A stretch of DNA of 64,000 bases from Pleurotus djamor (taxonomy: Eukaryota > Basidiomycota > Agaricomycetes > Agaricales > Pleurotaceae), in contig JAPEVF010000099.1 in assembly GCA_029747585.1 (NCBI GenBank), positions 8,811-72,810 on the forward strand, given 5' to 3'. Below are positions 22,746-33,650 of the stretch, one piece after another. A program made the translations under genes and the position numbers. The notes below the pieces were generated by a model. The model did not search any database, was not told the DNA's origin, and saw only the letters and a program-made list of their open reading frames with translations. Position 1 is the first letter of the stretch. Every line of letters begins with the position of its first letter.

Positions 22746-23851
22746 TCAGTTGCCTTTCAATGCGACAAGCGTTTGGCGAATTTTGTCATCGACAACTTCG
22801 GACTCCAACTGAGATAGGTAGCCTTTCGCCGTCGTGAGGGCGTTCGTAANGGGGGGCTGAGGGGGTTTCCCCTGGAAGCTTGACGGTCTCTTCGAGCAAC
22901 CTGACTATCGAAAGCAGGTCTCGGTATGCGACCATTAGGTTCCCTAGGTACTTGCGCTTCCATTCTTCTGCACTGCAATTATCTTGGTGTCGATGTCAGA
23001 ATATGCGCATCAACATGAGCTCAAGCGCCTCGAACGAAAAACGCACCGAGTGTTGTCCCAGCTTCGTCATCTTCCGTTTTCACGGGCTTTATATCTTCGC
23101 CTTCTTGCGATGGAACAAAGATCTCCACAGGATCTGGCGCAGCTGTAGCTTTATTTTGCGCTTCCATCAATTGATCTTTTTCCTTCCGCAGAGCCTCGAC
23201 ATCCTCTTCAAGTTGCTGGTACGCACCCCGAACATCTTCCAACTCCTGGCTCAACTGTGTAGCCTTTCCTTCTTCGATGCTTATCTTCGCCTCAAGGTCG
23301 TGGCGATGCTCGCGGATAGCTTTGTCCATCAGCCCTTCAAAGTCTCCTAACTCCTGTGCAGCCGCGAGTAGGTCCTCAAATTGTCGCTCGGTACTGAGAA
23401 GACGGGCGAGGTTACTGTCTCGCTCTTCGCTGAGCTGCTGTCGGAAAAGCTCGTTTTCTTGTACCAACTGCCTAACGCCATGTATGATTGTGGCCCCTGT
23501 GTGACCAATATCACTCTCTTCGCTCCCCTCCGACGCTTCTTCGTCTCCCTGCTGAAGGATTACGTTGCTTGGTATTCGTAACTGTGTTGTTCCTTGTAAA
23601 CCTTGGATTGCCGCTTGGATTTTCTGGGTGGTTTCTTCGTAGTACTTGAGCATCTTGTCCTCCGTTGCACTGAGTTTGGTGTCCAACATGTCGCTCTGAG
23701 TTGCCTTCGATAACAACTGCGCCTTTGCTTCAGAACGACTGAGGCGTGCTCGAAGTAATTGGATCGTCTTGTCCTTGGCTTCAATGATTCGATGCAAGTG
23801 TTCTACTTCCCTCTTCTGAGCTTCGGTTGAATCGGCTGAATGTCTGCTCAT
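22746..23851 (-). CDS. Coiled-coil protein of unknown function
   Basis: Exon 1 (23851-23047) encodes 268 residues dominated by Glu/Lys/Gln/Leu heptads: a coil of about 75 residues, a short acidic loop (E-E-A-S-E-G-S-E-E-S-D), then a second long coil. Exon 2 (22967-22746) continues with E-E-W-K-R-K-Y-L-G-N and another coil. The exon 2 frame breaks in a C homopolymer at about 22850 that contains an N; dropping that N restores a frame ending L-V-A-L-K-G-N at TGA 22746. The acidic, Glu-rich sequence suggests a structural or adaptor protein. No family recognised. Confidence 0.65.
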
Positions 23852-24119
23852 GCTTTCTGCTCGAAGCTGCTGTGGCTAGAAGGAAGAGGTTGTGGAGAAT
23901 GCTGACTGATATGACTGCAAAACCGTTTCACCGTTTCACAATTCCAAGATCCTCTAGGACAGGGGTACAATCAGGAGATCGCCCGTGATTTGTCGGATGT
24001 AGCCGAACAAGGTTTTTTGACTGTCACTGCAGACATCGATTAGGATCTACGCTTCCTCGTCCAGCCTGGGCCACTTTTTAACCTCTGGGTCGACTGGAAT
24101 TTGCAAGGAGGCCCGAAAA

Positions 24120-25863
24120 ATGTCTTCTTCTGTGCAATTCACGTTGTCTGACTCGACTGAGTCGCGAATCGGCTCTCTAACCGTGACGCGACCTAATAAT
24201 AATGAAAGCATATCCATCGCCACGCCTGGCATGATAGCTACGACGTCTCGTGGTGTAATTCCACATCTATCTCGGGATCACTACAAGTCCACTGGCTCGA
24301 TACGCTGGGTTCATGTGCCGTTTGAAACTTTGTAAGTCGTGCCAGGACCTTGTTTCTACGCGCACGAGACCTTAACGTGTTCAGCTGTGCCTACATAGTT
24401 TAGAACAAATCCCCCCGGTTCCGACATGCCAAACCGGAAGTAAACCTCTGCACACGTTCTTAGGATATGAACCATCACAGCACCTCTTGTCGATGTCACT
24501 GAGAGACCCTCATGACGGACGTGAAATGCCAGCGAATGGGAACGCGCATGTTTCTGCATATTGCGTCAGAGGAGTCCGGAAAGTAAGCTGCTCGTATCTT
24601 TGAGGGTGTCTTGAATGTCAACTGAAGAGTTAGGTTGCATCCAGTGATTGGCGCTCCTATACCAAAGCATGCAAACCAGACATCGTGTTTGCACTGTCCG
24701 ATGTACCTTTCACAACGCCGCCGTATTCTCAGAAGCGACTCACGAAAAGTATTGAACGGTCCCAAGCCTGGTTGATTGACCTGGTTCGTCAGCCCGAGGG
24801 TATTGCAGAGAATTCCAATCGGCCCAACGTAATGGTTCACATGGTTGGGGGAGCGAGTAGCAGCGCAAGACGTACCTTCGCGGAGAATCTGGTAGAGGCC
24901 TTGTACGCCAAAGACGCAGACATCCTCAAACCCCTGAAACGCCTCGATGACGGGGTGCTTGGCTACGTTTTCGACCTCGTGCCCCTTCGCCTGTCCTTGA
25001 AAGGCGAAGAAGATTCCATGAAGGAACAAGTAGCTCAAGCTGACGATCTTGATCACGGCAATACAGATACTCCCTCCGAGATCTCGATGGCGAAAATTGT
25101 ACCTCTCCTCCAGGCTTCACTATCACCATTGCCAGCGAGCAAACCGCGACTGGTCAACTCCACCAGTTCGCCTCACGAAATCCTACACTTGATTCGTGAT
25201 GTAGGAATCGACCTTTTTGACGCCCATTGGGCTCAAAGAGCGGCCGACATCGGTGTCGCATTGGATTTCAAGTTCCCCATTGGAGATGAAAACGCCGATA
25301 CGGTTCTTCGACCCAATGGGAAGCACGATATCGGACACAATCTGTACGATGTCCGCTATGCCTTCGACTTCTCCAGGCTCTCTGCTTGCTTCTTGGATGG
25401 AGCCAGTGCTGCGGATTCTTCTTCACAAGCATGCCCTTGTGCAGCTTGTTCGCCTCAACAGCCTACTTCGCATATTTCACACAGCTCCATCGACAAGGAT
25501 TCATACACGGAAGCTGACGAACGACCGACAATTCTACCTCCATATAAACGTGCATATCTACATCATCTACTGCACACGCATGAAATGTCATCGCATACAC
25601 TCTTGGTTATGCACAATATGGCGGTTCTAGATGCCTTCTTTACTGCTATTCGGTCGGTCCTTGCTGGAGAAAATGGGAAGGCACGGCTTGTGGAAGAAGT
25701 GGCTAATTTCGAGAAGGAGTATGATGAGCGTCTGACAGTCTTCGACGAGGCTCGTGTTCTATGGGCCGACGTAGAAAGAGCGAGAGGGAAGGGGAGGTTA
25801 GCAAGAGAAAAGGCTAAGCAGACTGACGCCACGCTGGGCACCGCGGTGGAACTTGAATATTGA
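24120..25863 (+). CDS. QTRT2: Queuine tRNA-ribosyltransferase accessory subunit (QTRT2-like)
   Basis: Non-catalytic partner of the eukaryotic tRNA-guanine transglycosylase, which swaps guanine-34 for queuine in Asp, Asn, His and Tyr tRNAs. Exons 24120-24331, 24399-24582 and 24634-25863 are in phase. The protein begins F-T-L-S-D-S-T-E and has the TGT-like R-G-V-I-P-H-L segment, then a TIM-barrel region with D-I-V-F-A-L-S-D-V-P, V-H-M-V-G-G-A and L-G-Y-V-F-D-L. Near the C-terminus the zinc site C-P-C-A-A-C is followed by A-Y-L-H-H-L-L-H-T-H-E and L-L-V-M-H-N-M, matching the family. The length, about 540 residues, is somewhat above the usual because of an insert before and after the zinc cysteines. 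A QTRT2 partner implies that the host salvages queuine. Confidence 0.82.
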
Positions 25864-25948
25864 ATAGCGAACCATCTATGTACGTTGGGAATATTGTGTA
25901 GTTCTTGGGGTATAATCGTATTATTGCTTCTTCGATCTCGATTCTCTC

Positions 25949-26879
25949 CTATGATACGGTCAGGACCAAGGGCACCAATTGGTTAAAGCACACGTACATT
26001 CGTAGGAGAAAGTCCCGAACGTATGAGATGGCTGCGGCCGTGCCGAAAACAAACATGAGGATTTGAAAAGCTCGAAACCCAGCCGGGTGCCTTTCTACTT
26101 GCGCCCTCAGCAACTCTTCTTCTCGTTCAGCAGTTGTCTTCGGCCGTTCCCTCTGTTGAGCGCCAGTATAATGACCTCCTTGCGATCGTGTGTGGGTGTC
26201 GTGGGCAGGATGGGAACGCGGTGGACTCCAACCTGGCGGTGGAGATCGGGGTTGTTTGGATGAGTTCGGTCGGTTAGAATATTCCCAAGCGTAGTGTACG
26301 GTGTTTCGCCGCCTTTCCTGCCATTCCGAGTAGGTATATTTTCGGGACGCTCGGGGAGGTGCTGGACGCGGTGCCGCTGTGGGTGCCGCTGCTGCCTTCG
26401 CCTGCTGCAATTTACGATCATATGCGCGTCTAGTCGTGAACGAGCGTAAGTTGGGACGTTTTTTTAGAATTGGGGGTTGTAGCCCACCTTTGTCGATCGT
26501 CACTTAAGACAGAGTAGGCTTCCGATATTGCATGAAACACCTTCTCAGACGCTGGATCTTTGGAAACATCCGGATGATGTTCTTTGCTGAGCTACTTCAA
26601 GGCTTCAATTACATTATAGAGAGCCCCAGTATGGTCAAGCAACATACTCTATAGAAACTTGACTAGGGCAATTCGTGAGCAAGCGGGTCGAATGTTAGAG
26701 AACTTTCAATCTACCTTGATGTCTGCCTTTGTGGCCTGAGGGGACACGCCCAAGGCTTCATAGTGGTTTCTTGCACGCGCGGTCGAAGAGAAGAAGGACG
26801 CTGTTGCTCGCTGACTCTGGTGCACAGAGGTGATGCACGTTCTTGAAGTCCGAGTCGAGCATCCGACGAGTTTGAACAT
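25949..26879 (-). CDS. Mitochondrial-type J-domain co-chaperone with C-terminal membrane segment
   Basis: Start ATG 26879. The N-terminus is rich in Arg, Ser and Thr with few acids, like a mitochondrial presequence. The J domain begins [13 protein letters not shown] and needs a 15-nt microexon (26662-26648, S-S-F-Y-R) to link I-K to L-S-K-E-H-H-P-D; the HPD motif is intact. A further intron (GTGGGC..TAG) joins D-D-R-Q to R-R-A-Y-D-R-K-L. The tail is Pro/Arg-rich, then one hydrophobic helix ([13 protein letters not shown]) close to the stop. A J domain followed by a linker and a single C-terminal membrane segment resembles DNAJC30-like proteins of the inner membrane. J proteins stimulate Hsp70 ATPase; the partner would be mitochondrial Hsp70. 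Confidence 0.78.
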
Positions 26880-27444
26880 AACCATGGGCGCTTAGTATTG
26901 TGATCAGCTCTGTCATCGTCACCTTCACCTGCCTCGGCTATACTAGCAATCCTTGAGCCTAAGTCCCAATCTCCTACCAAGTACGTATTTGAAGCTAAAT
27001 TCTTCGTTTGGTTATGCTGAGTACGCCAGTCAGTCGTCACAGATTCTCTGCAGACTCCGAGTTTGAGATCAGAACACTGAACCTTCTGTATCCCGAATGT
27101 ATACCCCGTGCTGTCCAGGTTTCTGCGGTTTGCTGTTCTGAACAAATGAATACCATGGTGTATCTCACAACAGACGCTGAGATAGTTCAACCAGAACTGG
27201 GAAGCCACGCACAAACACTGTGTCTGTGAATAGAAACTTGAAGAAGCGCGTCCCGGGGTGCCTTGCTAATCCCGCACCTTCTATGCACCGTGCACCCAGC
27301 ACACTGTATCCTCTGAACATATATTTATATGGCCGTCCCAAAGCCCTCAGCTGTAAGCCTCTCTCTAGCCTCTCAACTCTACAATACCGAGGAACGAGCC
27401 CAAAACCGTCCCTGAATTTTGAAAATCCACAGATTATCGGTGCT

Positions 27445-29383
27445 ATGCTACCGAGGTCTTCAACTCCCCCGAAGAATGTCGAGCTCATCAGGCGTCAGGT
27501 TCGATCCTTCGCCACGGCTCGATATGGTCATCCAGATGGACCCATTTACCGCGATATCGAGTCCGATTCAAAACTTCTAGCCCTGTTATCAACGGATCCA
27601 CCAGCGTATTCTCCTGACACGCCTAGCACAGAAAACATACAGGCCTGGAACGGCTATCTCAAGGAATACGCTGGATGGCACAGATCATTGCTCGAACAGT
27701 GGATCAACCCCCCACCCAAAGAACCTGTCGAACAACAAGAGTCCCAGGGAAAACAAGAGCACCATAATGACAAGAGCGGAATCCTCAAGTTTGATATCTC
27801 TTCGACGTGTTCTGCTGTGAACGTCAAATGGAGTGACCACCCTTCTGTGCTATGGTCGGCCGTCAATGTGAGCATAGGTATAGCACTAGTTTGAATAAGG
27901 AACTGATAGTATACCGTTGCGTCTAGACTATGTCAAATGGCATCGCGTGTGTCGTTTGTTCCCCCTACCTTAGCTGGGATGTCCTCCAAATCCTGGGCAG
28001 CAGGTACTCACAAAACCCTCGTCAATTTTTGCTTCCTTCATACGTTCTAGGTACGGGATACACCCTTCCTTCTTCGTCCCACCTTGGGTCCAGCCGTTGC
28101 CAATCGACATCAACAATGATTCAATCTCAAGTGTGTTATATGTTTATCCGGTCGACTGAACATATCCCTGACTGTTTGCTTTTAGTCCGACTTGGCTTTC
28201 CCCGCGATCCTGAAAACCTCTGGCTACTTGATGATTCATCGCCCCGTACTGACGAGAACTACAGAAGTACGTCCCTATCATATCAAGCACATTCTTCTTC
28301 TGACGTGGATTAGCCGGACGCATCGAAATGGACTCATACCGACTTTGGGTCAAGGACGTCGATGGAATCCCGAGCATTGTCTGTTTCGCCTCATCCGACG
28401 ATGTGCCTAAGAGTATGCTCAAAACATTCGGAAATCCGTACTGGACAACTCGGTTCCGAGACTGGAAATCCCGAGACCGTCGCCTCCTCCCTCTTCCGTT
28501 CCTCTGGTACACTGTTCGCCGTTGGGACGAGATTTGCGAGGCCGTCTCTACATTTGCCGGTCTTTCGGTATCGCTCTCCCGTCGTGTCATCCACAGAGCT
28601 TCCCGTGCTAATCTGTGAATAGGAATCGCAATTAAGCCCGGGATTGGCTCGGAAACTTCATTTTCTCAGGGCTCATATTCTCTTCAGCGAGGGTCTCATG
28701 AACAATCTCAAGCTCGTCATCAATGGGCTGAAAGAGGGCTGCACTGACGAGCTGGTACTCAAGGAATGTCAACTCCTGCTGAACGAATGTGCACGTCTCG
28801 AATTCCGAAGAAGGCTGCAAGGCGACCGAGTACAGAACGTCATCGATATGGTTTGTTTTCCTGCCTATCCAACAAACTTCCGCCGTCATTTACCGTCATT
28901 TCAGATATATAGTCATGCTACTACCCGTGCCTCCGAGGCCGCGGTCCGAGATAGTAGAGACATGATGCAGGTTTCGTAAGTCATCCCTCCGAACCCTTCC
29001 TATCTCCCACCTCATTCTAACGGCTGGAACTCTGCAGGCGTTTGACCATGCTCTTCTTACCCGCATCGGTGATGGCCGTGAGTCTCCCTTCCCTCCATAT
29101 AGTCATATTATCGAAGTCCCATGCATCCAACACTGAACAACACGATACTAATCCTCCCCACTGTTAGGGTATTTTTGGCATCAACTCCACCACCATTGAC
29201 GAGCACACCAGTCTCGTTCTGTACCTCGTCCTCACCGTCCCGCTGACCTTGATGACGATCTGGCTGTTCGTTGCGATGCAGATTGAGAATTACTTCCGTG
29301 ACTTCCCCAAGGGTGCTTGGTATCGGGCTTTCTGGCCTTATTATATTTTCCGACGCAAGTGTAACTGGGTTGACCCTGTCTGA
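27445..29383 (+). CDS. CorA-like divalent-cation transporter
   Basis: Eight exons (27445-27867, 27927-28050, 28186-28266, 28314-28567, 28623-28850, 28905-28975, 29038-29077, 29168-29383) give 478 residues with no frame conflict. The long soluble N-terminal part is followed by a helix and two membrane segments near the C-terminus: R-L-T-M-L-F-L-P-A-S-V-M-A then L-V-L-Y-L-V-L-T-V-P-L-T-L. Between them is G-I-F-G-I-N-S, where classical CorA has the G-M-N selectivity motif; here it reads G-I-N. The architecture (N-terminal domain inside, two helices at the C-terminus) is that of the CorA/Mrs2 superfamily. A TATA-like ATATTTATAT at about 27321-27330 is 115 bp upstream of the chosen ATG, which argues against an upstream in-frame start at 27220. 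Confidence 0.78.
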
Positions 29384-31121
29384 GATCTGAGCTCAGGTCT
29401 GCCTGGGGTATTTGTTTACCTTTTTTTTCTTTCCTTAGACTGGGGATTCAGGACTTTGCTGGCTTTACTCTAATATGTTATGTATGACGATAGCACATTC
29501 ATTGTATTTTACGCATGACCCTTTCACCAGCTTGACTGGCTGGCGAACACATGTTTACCACTTCACATTGATTAGGCGCTGGACCCACCAATTCTACCTC
29601 TTGCTTCCCACCACTTCACTTTGCTGGTGACTTGCACGACGCAATTAGCCGAATGCGCTTTCCGGAAAGTCATAACTTGACCATCAGATCATGTCAGCCT
29701 CTTGGCTTGTATTTGGAATCGATGGATCATTTGCTGGTGACCCTCCTTGCAGCCTCTCCATGTCGACGACTCCCCGCGAAGATGAAGCGAGCGACTTGCT
29801 GGCGAATCCGAATACTTGCCTCTTGTCCACGTTTCATTAGGTTTCATTCTTGCCAACCCTTTCGCCTATCCAATAACAATGACCATGACAATGGAGTTTC
29901 CCCGTTCCCGAGCCGTTTCATATTCATATCCCGTATGTATGGAGTAAGTAAGTAATCGGGACCCACCAAGCGCGTATCCAAGAGTCGGTCTATGCGAGTT
30001 ATGGCGGAGGCCGATGACCAACCCTGTCTGAATCGAATACGTACGTACTTTATCTTTCAAGATGAAGTTGCGACAATTCAGTCGGTTCTGGGTAGCTTCC
30101 AGGCATCGACCATGGCAACGGCTTGTTCTCTCATTTTGCGAGTCATTTGGGGATCGTGGGATCTATGTTGTGTTTACCGATGGAAGTTGGAACGATGGGG
30201 CTTGGAAAGGAGAAACGGCGTGTCTTGGAGCTGGAACATTGAGAGTATGTGTGGAGTACATACATGCTTGAACTTCACTTGATATATGGGCTATAGGTGA
30301 AGGTAAGTGATCAAATTCTGTGATTCAACTTAGCTTCCCACTTAGCAAAACCGTCCACCATTGCAGTACCACATGAACGAGTCTATACTTAGCTGCAATC
30401 GCATTCATACGAGGCATAACTCACTTGAATGTGAACCACGAAACGCGATATGCCGAGACGAGACTCAGACTATTACTCTACTCTATATGTATCGCCCCAT
30501 GGTTATACAGGAAGCTTCTGCATCTGAATTCCTCGATCCCGGCCTCGACGGAGTCTTTGCATATGCGAACGGCAATAACGACAATCATATACACCTCTCA
30601 TAAGCTATAGCACGCTTCCATTTCGTCACGGAATATAGCCTGCCTATATCGGAAGGGTTTCACACCTTTTATTGGAGTAGTAGGTGCATGGTGGATCGGA
30701 GGTAAAGGTGTCTGGGTGTTTGATCATCCATCATTCATTATCGACGCAGTGGTGTGTATGTATCATCGTCAATCATGGTCATGGTTCAAAGCATCACTGA
30801 TACGTCTGCGCTTTGCGTTCGCGTTTTCCTTTCCGTTCGCATCTACTCTAGGTCTTTACCTTACCGCACTGGGTTCCGTTCCAGTTCGGATTCATCAAGC
30901 GNTTTTTTGGGTGTTGTTTCACTTCATTATCCGTTGACAGTACTGAGTAAGGAACCATGTGTGGAGGGCCGGCGGTAAGTCGTTCGAGGTTTCGCATCTG
31001 ATAATTCGCTTTGGGTGACATATTCTGTCTTTTTTTATCTCCATCCTGATACATAGCAGAGGTGGAGGTGTTTTAGGTCGCGCTTTGATGATGCGATGGC
31101 CTTGATTGGCTGCGAATAGGC
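29384..31121. other. Intergenic stretch, no supported gene
   Basis: About 1.7 kb between the CorA-like gene and the next plus-strand gene. Short open frames occur on both strands but none has a domain, a consistent splice model or coding-like composition. TGCTGG-type phrases recur around 29540-29810 without forming a clean repeat. The first few hundred bases are probably 3' UTR. Confidence 0.5.
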
Positions 31122-32152
31122 ATGTCCTCTCCCAAGGTCTTTGAACACACTTGGTCTAATGATGGTCCAAACACTTCGAAGGTCAACGACATCTCAGCAA
31201 ACCCACAAACGCTCCCCCCATCATCCGCCTCCAAAGAAGACTTCGACGCCACACGTGTTGGTGTTGGGTCTCTGAACTCCCAGCTCGCCGACGCGTCGTC
31301 GCGTACTCTTATTCGTATTCGCGTCAATTTCGCGTCACGGCAACCAGTTACGCCATGGCCCGCCCCTGGAGAGGCCCTGGAGTTCTGGAGGTGGAACGAC
31401 CTTGGTTACCACCAGGTACAGCAACGCCACCAAAAAACTATGATGATGATCGCGACATCGCATTTAATTTTTAGGTTTCTGCTTTACGTATACGGTACGT
31501 TATGGTGCTAGTGGTGTTTTGGTATGTCCTTTTTGAGGTGCTGGTCTGTTGCTTGGATGTGGCTGAGGTGAATAACTCTACTCTAGGTTGGCTGTGAGTT
31601 GCTGTGAGGGACGGTATCGATGAAGGAAGAGAGGTGGTTTTGCTTAAGTGGAATGGAAGTGGGTTTTGTTTGGTGTAATCGAGCGAGTACGCACTCACCG
31701 AGATCTCCTTGTGCCTGGAGAGGTTTTTTGCCTTCGGCACTGAAGCGATCTCTTCTTTCTTCTTCGGCTCAATAGACCTCAACCCTTGCGCACCCTTACA
31801 CTTCCCGAACTCATGGCTCGTATGTTCTTCAACTTTCAATATTCAATGCTCGGAGGGACTATTCGCGTTCAATTTTACTCTACTGTCTGCGAGTTTCTCA
31901 CTGTAATTGATGTCGAGGGCTTGAGTGGGCGTCTCATGTCAACGGTTCAACGTCTCGACAATCAATTCTTCTCGGTGAGTGTTAGTTTGGATTTTGGACT
32001 TATCTGAGCGCTTTTGAGGTGTTGATTGTTAGGTATGGAAAGATGGAAATGTGTCGTTACCGACCAGTCTGATCCCCAATCGCACTGAAGTCCTCGACCG
32101 ACTATCACTCCCCCTCGAGTCTCGAGTCGATGGCTTGACAGAAACCTACTAG
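31122..32152 (+). CDS. Unrecognised four-exon protein
   Basis: Exons 31122-31415, 31475-31494, 31776-31974 and 32033-32152 splice in phase into a protein of about 210 residues ending V-D-G-L-T-E-T-Y. Exon 2 is only 20 nt and intron 2 is 281 nt, long for this genome. The N-terminal 80 residues are polar and Ser/Asn-rich. From W-R-W-N-D-L-G-Y-H onward the sequence is mixed and fold-like, with L-P-E-L-M-A-R-M-F-F and V-C-E-F-L-T-V-I-D-V-E-G-L. The residue composition over the three downstream exons is strongly coding-like, but I recognise no family. An alternative is that the gene starts further upstream. Confidence 0.5.
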
Positions 32153-33650
32153 TGCATACCCCCAAGGACACTACACCGGTGACTGTGACGCATAACTCCC
32201 ACATGGCCTACACCTCCGAGGGCGTGCCTTGTGGTGTCGCGCTTGCACAATTGAATGAATTGACTGGGGAACCTCGGCCTCGATGCCATGTCGTAACATG
32301 CGTACATACCTACTCCCGAACGACATGCCGACGTCGACGCTTGGACGTATAACGAAACCCTTGAAAATTTTCTGGACCTAACGTCAACTCTTCGAGCTTC
32401 GAGCTTCAAAATGTCTTTGTGGTACCTTCCTATCACGCGTTACGGTATCGCGTTATCTCGTCATACACCATGCTTCTTCTCCGGGGGGTTGAACCCGACT
32501 ACTACGAGTCACGACGATAAGTGCGTACCTTGCCAACGCCGATGCTCTGGGTGATGATCAAATGGACCTACTTGGGTGAGTAGTAATGTAAATTTGGGTT
32601 CTTAGGCCTATGATAAGGCCTTTGGGTTAGCATGGAGGAATGAAGAGGCAGGTGGGTTTATTGATCATTTCGATGTAGATCACTGAAGCTTGTCGACTGA
32701 CGACATGGCCGACCGACTGACCCGGAGGTAGAGTTGGATAGATGTATGTATGGAGGGATGGGGTGTGTTCGAATTCGTGTTCTGATTTGGTGATGGGAAT
32801 TGATGAGGATGATAGATGGTAATGTTAGTAGGACCATCGGCAGCGCCGAGCATCGATGTTGGCTTGCTGTTAGTGGGTGTCCAGCACAATATCGAGTACT
32901 TGGTGAGCCCGTCGGCCTCCGGTAGCGCGTTGCATCACTGTAGAATATATGATGTTTACCCACACTCGAGTGCTTCTCCGTGTCCTCATGGTTGCGTTAT
33001 TTTATTTTAGAGACTTACCTCCAACTATAATAATAGCCGAACGACGAATCAACTTCTTTCTTCGTTCTGATACATCAGTGAACGTTGAACAGTGACGGTG
33101 GGTTTCGTCTGATGCCCATGCGGGCTACTGGGCGACGCGCTCGAGGTTTGCAGAGAGGAATGGATGTGCTTTATTAGACGGAGGATAGCTAAGGACGACT
33201 GAGCTCGACGTGTGTGATCCTTGCACGTCGGCCAACTTGAATGATTACACTGCGTCTGTAGGCTTTCTGCACGAAACGAGTGCCAGGAACGGCGAGCTCA
33301 ACTGAGAGGATCTTGGAAGGCGTTACTATGGGTGACGAAAGTTAAGCATACTTTGTACGGTCTGATCGTGGGGAGATGCGAGATGGGAGAAGCTCAAGCT
33401 TTGTGGATTGCGTCGAGTGGCGGAGGGCATTCCCATTTTGGGCAAGTGTGGAGATGATGGGAGAGAGATCTGGGAAGAGGAGATCTGTGGTCACTTATCC
33501 CCATTTGCATAACCGGAAAATATTGACAAAAAATAAATNAAAAGATTTGTGGCCGGGCTCTGAACCCTTTTTTGTGAAAGAGGCTAATCTGGTTTGGCCT
33601 TTGACTTTCTTCTTCTTCTCCCCTCTGCCCTCTTTTGCTTCCCAACGTCC
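32153..33650. other. Intergenic stretch, no supported gene
   Basis: Roughly 1.5 kb without a convincing gene. A short plus-strand frame at 32152-32352 follows directly on the stop of the upstream gene and could be read-through 3' DNA. The right third is the likely promoter of the long Ser-rich gene, with a pyrimidine-rich TTCTTCTTCTCC tract just before its ATG. Confidence 0.45.

Noticed and set aside
26711..27214. 167-codon minus-strand frame next to the J-domain gene
   Set aside because: It overlaps the first exon of the J-domain gene in another frame; the J-domain frame has motif and splice support.
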